DNA from: Beta vulgaris subsp. vulgaris
Lineage: Eukaryota; Streptophyta; Magnoliopsida; Caryophyllales; Amaranthaceae
Assembly (NCBI RefSeq): GCF_026745355.1
Contig: NC_079208.1
Coordinates: 52,058,776-52,122,775 of the forward strand
DNA length: 64,000 bases
Direction: 5' to 3'
Shown here: in pieces, positions 46,101 through 58,094 of the stretch
Position numbering within the stretch: the stretch's first letter is position 1
How the letters are laid out: every line of letters starts with the position of its first letter
The notes under the pieces: generated by a model
What the model was told of the DNA's origin: nothing
Seen by the model: the letters and a program-made list of their open reading frames with translations, nothing else
The model's database searches: none
Position numbers and translations under genes: made by a program

Positions 46101-47328
46101 TAGTGTGGACTAACTTGTTTTCATTCTTAGCTAACAAATACATATGGATATATTCAGGTGGTTATTGGTGTACTACTTCCAACTAGCATTCACTTCGATA
46201 CAAGCTGTTAATTTGTTCCAAAAACTTAGTTTTATAAATTTATACTTAATTTTATTTTTTGGTGAATACATAACTTTATGCAGCCTTTTGAGAACAACCC
46301 TCTCATCTTTCATATATTTTGCCTATGTTAGTGAATTATGCTTTAGGTTTCTAGCATGATTAAAAAATAGCAAACAAACGATTAGATAGAAATTCTTGTT
46401 ATACTTAAATAAATTTGACACCTTTATTCTTAAAGAACGCTTTATCTGAGACAATCTCCATCTGATTTGGCACCTTTCTGTTGCTTGAAGATTTGATTTT
46501 GGTTCTATAATAGGACAACTATGTTTAAAGAACTTAATAATCACAAGTGTTTGGTTTTTACTAATTTGATTAAATTTAAATTTAAATTTGCAGGTCGACA
46601 TAAATGAACAAATGGAACGCCACGTTCAAGAAAACTAGTTACTTGTAGGAAGGCATGGAAGCACTTTAGATGGAGAATGATTTATTGGAGCATTTTACAT
46701 GTAGAAGTTCTCTTGAAGAGAATTGAGGAAACCATAAATTTTATATAGTTTTTAGTTGATTGACTTTTGTAATAATGTATTTCGTAAATTTGTTCATGGG
46801 CTCTTGATTATTGTATACACAATTCCTCTTCAATGTATAAAATTTCAAAATAAATTTATGAATATATAAGTTTACGTACATATCAATGTATTACTACTAG
46901 TCTATTATGGTGTTGGAGTTGCATTAGCTACGAAGGCGTTGCAATAGGTGTCACGGTGAGGCATATTATTAGTATTAGAGGCGTTGCAATAGTTATATGA
47001 TGATGTTGCAATATATATGGAGGCGTTGCATTAGATGCTAAAATGGGACACAATATAAGTACTAGGGCGTTGCAATAGCTATTGGAAGGCGTTGCCATAG
47101 GCATAGAGGCGTTGCAATAGACTCTATAGCTAATGCAACATATATTTATACCTATTGCAACAGGTTTGTGGTAGCCGTTGCAATAGGCCTAAAAACCGTT
47201 GCAATAGGTCTAATGCAATGGCAGCAACAGCAACGGTTGTTCAACCGTTGCAATAGCTCTATAGCAACGGTTTTGGGCTCTATTGCAACGATTTTCAGGG
47301 GTTGCATTAGGTCATTTATGTAGTAGTG
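43137..47328. mobile_element. CACTA-type element, TTGCAACGG family (4192 bp), inside the satellite
   Basis: Ends are CACTACTACATTTTGAAG and, reversed, CACTACTACATAAATGAC. A 3-bp TSD ctc flanks it (43134-43136 and 47329-47331). Subterminal arrays consist of TTGCAACGG/CTATTGCAACGG words on the left (43155-43290) and GTTGCAATAG words on the right (46920-47310). The interior holds a gene-like stretch with GC-rich exon-like blocks (43344-43552 and 43690-43860) bounded by GT/AG-like words, but no transposase and no long frame that I recognise. Confidence 0.88.
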
Positions 47329-49168
47329 CTCCCAAATAACACTCATGCGTGTACCGCGGTTCATTAACTCTCAATCTCATTTGACCCAAAAGACCCTAAA
47401 TAGTGAAAGCCATAATCTTCCAAAGGTTTCGTGTTGCTGTTTAGGATGGTTTTAAATAATCACGAAAAATGCCTCACAGGCGTGTACCGGGGGTCACCGA
47501 ACATAAATATGTTAAATAATTGTTGAAATCATTAGAAAAATGGTGTCGGAATGAACATCAACCATCTAGAAATCAATACACAGGAACCCTAAGTGTACTC
47601 GAGGACCAGCTGAGGCATCCTTAGTGTGATTTTTTGAAAATCTCCGAAAAATCATTCACGCGTGTATCCCGGTTTACTAACTCGAAGCATTTTTAAAAAT
47701 ATGTTTGATTTCTCACAATATAGCACTGCAAAGCACATTTGACCGCAAGGGCCCTTAATAGTCAAAGCGAAAGCCTTCTAAAGGTCTGTTTTTCGTTTTT
47801 ATAATGGTTTTAAATAATAAATAAAAAATGTCTCACAGGCGTGTACTGGGGGTCACTGAACATTGAGATTTTAAAGAATTTTTAAAATCTTTAGAATACG
47901 GAGTCAAAATGAGCTTATAGCCTCTAGAAAACAATACACGGGAATCTTAAGTCTACTTGGGGACCAGAAGAGGCGTCCTTAGTTTGATTTTTCAGAAATA
48001 TCCGAAATAACACTAATGCGTTCACTAATTCTCACGATTTTTAAAAATATGTTTGATTTCTCTGTAATGGCACTGTAAATCTTGTTTGACCTAAATGACA
48101 CCAAATGGTAAAAGCCAAATTTTTCCAAATGTTTTTTTTTCTTTTTAGAATGGTTTTATGTAATCACTAAAAAACGCCTCACTGGCATGTACCGGGATCA
48201 CTAAACATTGAGATTTTAAACTAGTTAAAACCTTTATAATACGGAGTCAGAATGAAATTCTACCCTCTAAAAAAAATGCACAGGAACCCTAAGTCTACTT
48301 GGGGACCAGAAAAGGCATCCTTAAATTGATCTTCAGAAATATCCGAAATAACACTCATGTGTGTACCGCGGTTCACTAACTCTCAAGATTTTGAAAAATA
48401 TGTTCGACTTCTCAGAAAATGACACTGTAAAGCTCATTTGACCCAAAGGTCCCCAAATAATGAAAGCCATAGTCTTCCAAAGGTTTCATGTTGCCTTTTT
48501 AGGATGGTTTTAAAAAATCAGGAAAAAATGCCTCACAGGCGTGTACCGGGGGTCACTGAACATTGTGATTTTAAAGAATTGTTGAAATCTTTATAATACG
48601 GCGTCAGAATGAAATTCTACCGTATAGAAATCAATGCTTGGGAACCCTAAGTCTACTTGGGGACCAGAAGAGGCGTCCTTAGTTTGATTTTGAGAAATCT
48701 CCGAAATAACACTCATGTGTGTACCACGGTTCATTAACTCTCAAGATTTTTAAAAATATGTTTGATTTCTAAGAAAATGGCACTGTAAAGCTTTTTTGAC
48801 CCAAAAGAACCAAAATAGTTAAAGCCAAAGTCTTCCACAGGTTTCATGTCCCCTTTTTAGGATGGTTTCAAATAATCAAGAAAAATGCCTCACAGGCGTG
48901 TACTGGGGGTCACCGAACATAGAGATTTTAACTAATTGTTAAAATCTTTAGAAAAATGGCATCAGAATGAACTTTTATGTTTAGAAATCAATGCACAGGA
49001 ACCCTAAGTCTATTCAGGGACCAGCAGAGGCATCCTTAGTTTGATTTTTTAAAATCTTTGAAATAACACTCTGGCGTGTACTCACTAACTAGGAGGATTT
49101 TTTAAAATATGTTTGATTTCTCACAATATAGCATTGTGAAGCACATTAAACCGCAAGGGACCCCCAAT

Positions 49169-49296
49169 ATTTGAACATATTGCTGCAGTTTCTGGGCAAA
49201 ACCGCAGCAACATGTTTATTTTCTATTAAAAAAGTACAATGTATTGCTGCGGTTTTGGATAGGAACCGCAGCAATATCTTGGTCTATTGTTGTGAA
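49169..49296. mobile_element. Remnant of a TTGCTGCGG CACTA element in the satellite
   Basis: Two hairpin units (ATTGCTGCAG...CCGCAGCAACAT and ATTGCTGCGG...CCGCAGCAATAT) interrupt a type B monomer. The CACTA ends themselves are missing. Confidence 0.65.
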
Positions 49297-51615
49297 TGCT
49301 CGAGAAACCTAAGTATAATTGGGGACCAGAAAAGGCATCCTTAGTTTGATTTTCAGAAATTTCCGAAATAACACTCATGCGTGTACCCCGGTTTACTAAC
49401 TCTCAAGATTTTTAAAAATATGTTCGATTTCTCAGATAATGACACTGTAAAGGTCATTTAACGCAAAGGACCCGAAATAGTGAAAGCTAATGTCTTACAA
49501 AATTTTCGTGTTGCTGTTTTAGGATAGTTTTAAATAATCACTAAAAATGCCTCATTGGCGTGTACCGGGGGTCACCGAACATAGATATTTTAAATAATTG
49601 TTGAAATCTTTTGAAAAATGGTTTCGGAATGAACTTCCACCATCTAGAAAACAATTCACACGAACCCTAAGTCTATTCGGGGACTAGCAGAGACATCCTT
49701 GGTTTGATTTTTTGAAATCTCCGAAATAACACTCAGGCGTGTACCCTAGTTACCTAACTCGGAGGATTTTTTAAATATGTTAGATTTCTCACAATATAGC
49801 ACTGTAAAGCACATTTGACCTTAAGGTACCTAATATAGGAAGTGAATGGCTTCCAAAGGTTATGTTTTTCCTTTTTAGAACAGTTTTAAATAATCACTAA
49901 AAAACGCATTACAGCCGTGTACCGGGGGTCACTAAACATTGAGATTTTAAAAAATTGTTGAAATCTTTAGAATACGGCGTCAGAATGAAGTTCTACTGTT
50001 TAGAAATCAATGCACATGAATCATAAGTCTACTTGGGAACCAGAAGAGGCGTCCTTAATTTGATTTTCAGAAATCTTCGGAATAACACTCATGTGTGTAC
50101 CGCGGTTCACTAACTTTTATGATTTTTAAAAATATGTTTGATTTCTCAGAAAATGGTACTATAAAGCTCATTTGACCCAAAGGACCCCAAATAGTGAAAA
50201 AGCCAAAGTCTTGCAAAATTTCCGTGTTGCTGTTTTAGGATGGTTTTAATTAATCACGAAAAATGCCTCATTGGCGTGTACCGGGGGTCACCGAACATAG
50301 AGATTTTAAATAATTGTTGATATATTTAGAAAAATGGTTCCGAATTGAATTTCCACCGTCTAGAAAACAATTCACAGGAACCCTAAGTCTATTCGGGGAC
50401 TAGTAGAGACATCCTTAATTTGATTTTTTGAAATCTCTGAAATAACACTCAGGCGTGTACCACGGTTGACTAACTTGAAGGTTTTCAAAAATATGTTTGA
50501 TTTCTCACAATATAGCACTGTAAAGCACATTTGACCATAAGGTACCTAATAGAGGAAGTGAAAGGCTTCCAAAGGTTATGTTTTTCCTTTTTAGGACAGT
50601 TTTAAATAATCACTAAAAAACCGCCTCACAGGCGTGTAGCGGGGGTCACTGAACATTGAGATTTTAAAAAATTGTTGAAATCTTTAGAATATGGCGTCAA
50701 AATGAACTTCTACCATCTATAAAACAATGCTCGGGAACCCTAAGTCCACTTGGGCACCAGAAGAGGCGTCTTTAGTTTGATTTTCAGAATTCTCCGAAAT
50801 AACACTCACGCGTGTACCCCGATTCACTAACTCTCAAGATTTTTAAAAATATGTTTGATTTTACAGAAAATGACACTGTAAAGCTCATTTGACCCAAAGG
50901 ACCCGAAATAGTGAAAGCCAAAGTGTTCCAAAGGATTCGTGTTGCCATTTAAGGATGGTTTTAAATAACCACGAAAAATGCCACACAAGGGTGTACCGGG
51001 AGTCACCGAACATAGAGATTTTACATATTGTTTGAATCTTTAGAAAACTGGCGTCGGAATAAACTTCCACCGTCTAGAAATCAATGCACAGGAACCCTAA
51101 GTCTATTCAGGGACCAGCAGAGGTATCCTTAGTTTGATTTTTTAAATCTCCGAAATAACACTCAGGCGTGTACCCCGGTTCACTAACTTGAAGTATATTT
51201 GAAAATATGTTTGATTTCTCTCAAACTAGCATTGTAAAAGCACATTTGATCGCAACGGCCCCCAATAGTGGAAGCGAAAGCCTTTTAAAGGTTTTGTTTT
51301 TCCTTTTTAGAACGGTGTTAAATAATCACTAAAAAATGCCTCACAGGCGTGTACCGAGGGTCACTGAACATTGAGATTCTAAAATAGTTGAAATCTTTAA
51401 TTATAATACGGAGTCAGAATGAACTTCTACTCTATAGAAATCAATGCACAGGAACCCTAAGTATACCTGGGGAACAGAAGAGGCGTCCTTAGTTTGATTT
51501 TCAGAAATCTCCGAAATAACACTCATGCGTGTACCGTGGTTCACTAACTCTCATGATTTTTAAAAATATAATTGATTTCTCATAAAATGGAACTGTAAAA
51601 CTCGTTTGACCCAAA

Positions 51616-51777
51616 AAGCCCCATAACCATTTCTCCATAAGTTATAATTAAATAAATTACACACAAGATAATATGAATTTATGTAAAATAAATTCTAAAA
51701 ATAATTTCCTAGACTCAACTTATTTTCCTAGACTCAATAACATTATTTGTCATCATTAAAACCGTGAATACAACAGC
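51616..51777. other. Non-satellite segment in the array
   Basis: About 160 bases of AT-rich DNA (with two 'cctagactcaa' words) separate two satellite blocks. Origin unknown; no TSD seen. Confidence 0.55.
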
Positions 51778-53499
51778 ACGGAAGCCCTAAGTCTACTTGG
51801 GGCCAGAAGAGGCGTCCTTAGTTTGATTTTCAGAAATCTCCGAAATAAACTCATGCGTCTACAGCGGTTCACTACCTCTCAAGATTTTTAAAAATATGTT
51901 TGATTTCTCAGAAAATGGCACTGTAAAGCACATTTGGCTGCAAGGGCCCCAATAGTGGAAGTGAAAGCCTCCAAAAGTTCTGCTTTTCTCTTTAAGAATG
52001 GTTTTAAATAATCACTAAAATATGCCTCACAGGCGTGTACCAGGGGTCACTGAACATTGAGATTTTAAAGAATTGTTGAAATCTTTAGAATACCACGACA
52101 GAATGAAATTCTATCGTCTAGAAATCAATACACAGGAACCCTGAATCTACTCTGGGACTAGTAGAGGCATCCTTAGTTAGATTTTATGAAATCTCCGAGA
52201 TAACACTCACGCGTGTACCCCGCGCCGGTTCACTTACTCGGAGGATTTTTTGAAATATTTTTGATTTCTCACAAAATAGCAATGTAAAGCACATTTGACC
52301 GCAAGGGCCCCTAATAGTGGAAGTGAAAGCCTTCCAAAGGTTTTGTTTTTCGTTTATGGAATGGTTTTAACTAATCACTAAAATATGACTCACAGTCTGT
52401 ACCCAGGGTCACTGAACATTGAGATTTTAATGAATTGTTGAAATCTTTAGAATACAGCGTTAGAATGAACTTATACCGTCTAGAAATCAATGCACGGGAA
52501 TCCTAAGTCTACTTGGGGACCAGAAGAGGCGTCCTTAGTTTGATTTTCAGAAATCTCAGGAATAACACTCATGCGTGTACCCCGGTTCACTAACTCTCAA
52601 GATTTTTAAAAATATGTTTGATTTGTCAGAAAATGGAACTGTAAAGCTCATTGGACGCAAATGACCCCAAATAGTGAAAGACAAAGTCTTCCAAAGGTTT
52701 CGTGTTGCCGTTTTAGAATGGTTTTAAATAATGACGAAATATGCCTCACAGGCGTGTAACAGGGGTCACCAAACATAGAGATTTTTAATAATCGTTGAAA
52801 TCTTTAGAAAAATAGCATCGGAATGAACTTCGACCGTCTACAAATCAATGCACAGGAACCGTAAGTCTACTCGAGGACTAACAGAGGCATCCTTAGTTTG
52901 ATTTTATGAAATCTCCGAAATAACACTCAGGCATGTACACCGGTTCACTAACTCGGAGTATTTTTGAAAATATGTTTGATTTCTCACAAAATAGCACTGT
53001 AAAAGCACATGTGACCTCAAGGGCCCTCAATAGTGGATGCGAAAGCCTTCAAAAGGTTACGTTTTTCCTTTTTAGAACGATTTTAAATAATCACTAAAAA
53101 ATGCCTCACAGGCGTGTACCGGGGGTCACTGAATATTGATATTTTAAAGAATTGTTGAAATCTTTAGAATACGGAGTCAGAATGAACTTCTACCCTTTAG
53201 AAACCAATGCACGGGAACCCTAAGTCTACTTGGGGACCAGAAGAGGCGTCCTTAGTTTGATTTTCAGAAATCTCAGAAATAACACTCATGCGTGTACCCC
53301 GATTCATTAACTCGGAGGATTTTTGAAAATATGTTTGATTTCTCACAAAATAGCACTATAAAGCACATTTGACTGCAAGGGCCCCCAATATTGGAATTGA
53401 AAGCCTTACTTCCAAAGGTTCTGTTTTTCCTTTTTAGAATGGTTATAAATAATCACTAAAAAATCCCTCACAGGCGTGTACTGTAAAAAAAAAAGTGAT

Positions 53500-53915
53500 G
53501 GAGCACTTAAATACTAGGGTCGTAGCGAAACAAGATAGTAATACCACATTGGGCCTCTAACCCAATTCAATACCAAAGTAAAAGTCATTAGAACAGATAA
53601 CGCTCTAGAGTTATGCGAGGCAGTGGTAAAAGAATTCTACAACCAAAATGGGATAGAGCATCAAACTAGCATTAGAGACACACAACAACAAAACGAGGTT
53701 GTTGATTGAAAACATAGACACCTATTGGAAACCGCTAGGGTCCTCTTTTATCAAGCTAACCTTCCGATACAATATTGGGGAGAGTGTATTTTGACTGCTA
53801 CCTATCTAATAAACAGATTTCCCCTCACTAGCCTAAAGAATAAAACCATTTATGAAATGTTTCACAAACATAGACACCTATTGGAAACCTTATACCTTTC
53901 GGATGCTTGTGGTTT
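53500..53915 (+). pseudogene. Copia integrase core, broken (left part of a Copia pol gene)
   Basis: The + strand reads QYQSKVIRTDNALEL, FYNQNGIEHQTS, then LETARVLFYQANLPIQYWGE and TATYLINRFPLTSLKN, the integrase core of plant Copia elements (second D in RTDNA; the E of the usual NGVxER motif is not clear). A stop lies after EVVD. It continues to FGCLW at about 53910, where a 4.2-kb insertion interrupts; the same protein resumes at about 58095. The left part is missing, cut at the satellite edge. Confidence 0.85.
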
Positions 53916-54502
53916 TTCTCTATATGTAATAGCGTTGTTTTCAAGAGCGTTTATTTAAACGTTATATATATTTATTAAGTTAATTATGTTTCGGAAATTC
54001 TTATTCTATTTGAGTTGGAGTTGAATTATATTGACTTGTTGGTTATGTATTTATTTAGTTAACTATATGAGATTATTATTATTATTATTATTATTATTTT
54101 ATATTTCGGATTTTGTGTGTAATTAGTTTGGTAGTATTCGATCCATGCAGGAAACCAAAGTCGGGTTCCCTTCCATTAATGTTGTCGGTTTAAGAAGGTA
54201 ATAAACCCCTTCCTAATTTTTTTTGTCGGCATTTCTCACCCAAACCAAACCCCCTAAAACTTGTTCCCTCACTCCCGTCAAACCCTCATCTCTCTCTATC
54301 TCTCACACCCGCATCTCCCAGGCGCTGCCGCACCGTCAGCCCTTACTCGCCGGAGTTTTCCTTTCCCTCTGTTCGCGCCGTTGCTCTGCCGGTGATGTTG
54401 TTGTTATTGTCATGTTTTTCTCTCTTTATCCAACTCCTTTATTCTCGCTGGTGGTGCTGCACATGGTTGCTCCAATCACCAGACTCGTGACGAACCACCC
54501 GG

Positions 54503-54514
54503 GCTCTAATACCA
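54503..54514 (-). promoter_or_regulatory. Primer-binding site next to the palindromic LTR
   Basis: On the - strand TGGTATTAGAGC differs by one base from the initiator Met-tRNA primer site (TGGTATCAGAGC). It directly follows the LTR end ...TTAACA at 54515. Confidence 0.75.
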
Positions 54515-54699
54515 TGTTAATTTTAGATTATTTCAAAATGGGCCTGGGTAACCCAATGAGGAGGAGGAGAGTTTAGCCCACTTACAAGCTAACAGAAAAT
54601 TGGTTTTACGATGGAACCTCCTAGCTTGTAAGTAGGCTAAACTCTCCTCCTCCTTATTGGGTTACCCAGGCCCATTTTCATATAATCTAAAAATTAACA
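54515..54699 (-). mobile_element. Palindromic LTR (185 bp) of a small LTR element
   Basis: The segment starts TGTTAATTTT and ends AAAATTAACA, proper LTR edges. Its halves are near-perfect inverted copies (54515-54590 and 54617-54699, sharing ATGGGCCTGGGTAACCCA and GGAGGAGGAGAGTTTAG), with a central loop of about 26 bases. The adjoining primer site shows it is a 5' LTR on the - strand. No internal gene is recognised, so it resembles a TRIM-type or truncated element. Confidence 0.7.
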
Positions 54700-55187
54700 G
54701 TTGTCATGTTCGTTCTCTAGTGGAGTTCTGTTGGTGTCCCGTCGTGGTGGTATCTCTTCTTCTCGCGTGCTGCTGCTGCTGTTGTATTGTTTCTAGGTGG
54801 TGCTACTGGTTGTTGTGTCCAACTATTGCTATATCAAAAGACCCAATTTATGGGAGGTATACTTTTGTCCAATTTATATTTTTTCAATTTCAGATTATTA
54901 GTTAGTTATTTGTTATGATTAGTAATCAGTTTATTTGAAGTTAGTATGCAGCTATGTTTAGGAGTTATAACTTTTATTTCATAAATTTCCCTCTGTATGT
55001 TATGTGCTTGTGGTGGTCGTGTTGTTGAGTTATTGTTGTTCTGTTATTGTGGTTGATGTTGTGTGGTTGGTGTTGATGGTATTACTGTTGTTGTTAATGC
55101 GTTGTCATCTTGGTGATGCGTTGTTCCTAGTTGTGGTTAGTAACCAGTAGGAGTAGTTTGTAGTTGATTGTCAAGTTTAGTTAGTGT

Positions 55188-56726
55188 CACTAGTAGAATA
55201 AATGCTACTTGCTGCGGTTAAAAAGTGCCCTATTGCTGCGGTATTGGGCGCGCAGCAATTAAGGGGGAGCAATAGGTATTAATAATATTGCTGCGGTTTT
55301 AAACCGCAGCAATATATACCAATATTGCTGCGGTTTTTTAGGCCAAACCGCAGCAATATTTTCATTTTTTATCAGGAAAAATTCAGTATATTGCTGCGGT
55401 TTTTAGCCAAAACCGCAGCAATATGACCTGGTACAGACAAAAAAAATTTTTTTTTTTTTGTCATTTCGCAAATGAATTTGAAAAATTAAAACCATGCAAC
55501 TAACATATCCACTATCCACCATATTTGAAGACAAACTAAAGATAAAATCACATAAATCTTATTAATATATTAACATAAGAAAACTAATTACAACTTAATG
55601 ATTAATTACAAAAATTATAATAAAAACAAAATATAATAAAAAATAAAGAAACAGATCTAAAGAAGAACATAATATAAAAAAAATCCTAAAATAAAAAATT
55701 TATGAACAGATCTCACCAAACGAACAAAAAAAAGGAAAACAAAGAATTTACTACCAGATCTACAAACAAAAACTATATTAAAAAATAAAGAAAAATCATA
55801 AAATAAAATAATCTACAAACATACAGATCTGAAAAAAAGAAAAAAAAATAAAAAAAAATCCTAAAAGCTATCTCAACAGCGACTCAGCGAGTACAAATCT
55901 GAAAAAAAAGAAAAAAAATAAAAAAATCCTAAACCGATCTCAACAGCGATGGAGCGACGACAATTCTAAAGTCCGGCTTGCTCCGCACAGACTACACAAA
56001 CAGCGACGACGGAGCGCGACAAGCGAAGATCGTGAGATGGAGAACGGTGAACGAACGAGGAGAGTGAAGAGTTCGCGAAGAACGTTCTTGATGAGAGCGA
56101 AGATCTCAACAGCGATGGATCGTGAGATGGTGTTAACACTGAAAGCACCGAAGATGGCGAAGAACAACGAACGAGCCGGCGGTCTTGATGAGAGACGACG
56201 CTTCAGCCGGCGAAAAGTGGGCGAAGATCCGGCGGTTTTTGAGAGGATGATGAGAGGAGTGAGAGGAAAGAGGCGTGAGATGTAAAGGGTGAGAGGAAGA
56301 GATGGAGTGAGAGGAAGAGAAGGAGTGAGAGAGGCGTGGAGTGTGAGAAGGGGTGAGATAGGCGTGGAGTGAGAGAAGGGGTGAGAGGAATAAAACCCTA
56401 AGCGAGCTTTGTCACTCTTTTATATATTTTTTTCATAATATTGCTGCGGTTTTCTTAAAAAACCGCAGCAATATATTAAAATATAATTTTTTAATTTTAT
56501 TTTAATATATTGCTGCGGTTTTTGTCAAAAACCGCAGCAATACATTTGGTCAAATAGTCAATTTTTTTAGAAATTTTCTCGATGACACCATATTGCTGCG
56601 GTTTTATGATGAAACCGCAGCAATATCTTTATTTTATATTTAACTTTTTTTTTTCGTAATATATTGCTGCGTATGGGTTAAACCGCAGCAATATCACCGC
56701 AGCAAATAGCATTTATTCTACTAGTG
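55188..56726. mobile_element. CACTA-type element, TTGCTGCGG family (1539 bp), 3-bp TSD
   Basis: Both ends are CACTAGTAGAATAAATGC. A perfect 3-bp TSD tgt flanks it (55185-55187 and 56727-56729). Subterminal regions (55205-55430 and 56435-56705) are arrays of ATTGCTGCGG...CCGCAGCAAT hairpins. The middle is AT-rich (55440-55930), then GC-richer (55940-56390) with partly repeated blocks (ctcaacagcgatgg and gatcgtgagatgg) and a GTGAGAGG-rich tail, like a reversed gene leader. No transposase. Confidence 0.92.
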
Positions 56727-56893
56727 TGTTCTATTGTTTTTTGAAAAGTGTTATGGGTTACAAATCTTATATGAGTTTAGTATAATTCATTAGTGATTGT
56801 TAGTACTAGTAATGTGTTAGATTGGAGTTGATATATTTAAAGATAAGTTTAAACGTTATATAGAATTAGTTAGTTTCTATTTGCGGGATATAG

Positions 56894-57182
56894 AGCTTGT
56901 TTAGTTAACCTTCAAATACATGGGAAATTAGAATTCCTAGGAAGTAGGTATATGTGTTGTTGTTTAGTTGGCAAAAACATGGGAAGTAGAACTTCCTAGG
57001 AAGTTCTATTTCCTACAAAATGGAGGAAATAACTTACCTAGGCCCCCCCTAGGTAAGTGATAATTTCCATGGGAAATAGAATTTCCCATGTTCAACCAAA
57101 CAAAAAAACGTACATCCTAGGAAATGAAATTTCATGGGCATCAAGGGAAGCTATACTTCCCAACTTCAACCAAACGACCCCT
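56894..57182. mobile_element. PIF/Harbinger-like MITE
   Basis: The right end, reversed, is AGGGGTCGTTTGGTTGAAG and the left end is AGCTTGTTTAGTTAACC, the GTTTGGTT-type ends of Tourist/Harbinger MITEs. TAG flanks both sides (56891-56893 and 57183-57185), although TWA is the usual target. The interior has nested palindromes (GAACTTCCTAGGAAGTTC and CTTACCTAGG..CCTAGGTAAG). Confidence 0.55.
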
Positions 57183-58094
57183 TAGTTTGATTAGCATAGT
57201 GGTTGTGTTAGAAGAAGTTAATTAGATTAGTTAAGATTGATTATTAATTATCGTTATAATTGTGAGGTGATTCTTGGAGGATGATTTTGGAGTGAAGTAT
57301 CATTCGGGATTATGAAGGAAATTGTGTTGTTGGAACTGGATTGTATTTCAGGTAACTTTTATGTTTAGTAAAATCATTTACTCATGCCCTTGTGTGTGTG
57401 GATCTCTGTGTTCTATTTTTGATAAATAAGTTTGTATTATGGCCATAGTTATGAATGTGATGTTATGAGTTGATTCTGGAAATGTTATTCGATGAATATG
57501 AATACGAGAACTATTTTGTTGGCTTATTTTATGAACGGAAAATAGGAAGTGGGCAAGGTATGGGTGAAGGACGGTTCTTTTGACCTGATACGGTCGGCTA
57601 CGCTCCATAAGAAACCTTGAGGGTAGTATTGTTGGGCTCTATAACGAAGCTTGGAGGCAGCGTTTATCCAAAGCTTGTACTTGCCACTGATTTGTTTAAG
57701 AGAGTGAGTTATGCCAGCGTTGTAACAAGATGAAAATGATTTGAGAAATAAAATGTTTATAACGGGCTGAAGTAAAGGTTACGAGTTTTCCACCCATTTT
57801 AGAATTTTGTTTGTTTTGTAGTTCTTCTCTGAAATTGTAGGTTTGGTGTTGTGAGCTCGGAATTGGAAGTGGAGCAAGATTATGAAGTCGTCCTAGATTA
57901 AGGATTGAGTTTGTATTTAGATAGCTGATTTAAAAATAGTTATTTATGTTTTGTTGTGTATAATATTTGGGAATTTTAGTGGAGTTATTGGCGTATTTAA
58001 GGATATTTTTCCTCTGTAATTTTATTAATCAAGATTTGGATTCTAGTTTATGGTTGTATAGTGTATTTCGCTAGCAGTTCGGAAGAGTGGGCTA

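Larger units (their letters stand above)
40771..53482. repeat. Satellite array, about 358-bp monomers in an alternating A/B dimer
   Basis: About 7.3 kb of satellite (roughly 20 monomers) lies in segments 40771-41986, 42916-43136, 47329-49168, 49297-51615 and 51778-53482, split by CACTA insertions. Marker words repeat every 355-360 bases (e.g. the 'ggacc/ggact' word at 49321, 49680, 50037, 50397, 50756, 51111 and 51471). Two subtypes alternate. Type A has AGAAGAGGCGTCC, CTCTCAAGATTTTT and CAAAGTCTTCCAAAGG; type B has AGCAGAGGCATCC, CTCGGAGGATTTTT and CAAGGGCCCC. The first 0.5 kb (to about 41287) runs in the opposite direction. A few monomers are A/B hybrids. The array is non-coding. Confidence 0.9.
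53916..58094. mobile_element. About 4.2-kb insertion within the Copia pol gene
   Basis: The Copia protein stops at FGCLW (about 53910) and resumes as TLKKDRNKFTPRAKPC (58090 onwards), so the DNA between is inserted. Exact ends are uncertain by about 20 bases and I found no clear TSD or inverted ends; an LTR-type origin is possible. It contains gene-like GC-rich DNA (54230-54500), a palindromic LTR (54515), a CACTA element (55188-56726) and a Harbinger-like MITE (56894). Confidence 0.6.

Noticed and set aside
56037..56285. Arg-rich frame inside the CACTA element at 55188
   Set aside because: No recognisable domain; composition follows the GA-rich repeat blocks and both strands are open there.
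55205..56705. Regularly repeated hairpins that look like a CRISPR array
   Set aside because: The repeats are subterminal motifs of a CACTA element, bounded by CACTA ends and a TSD, in a plant genome.
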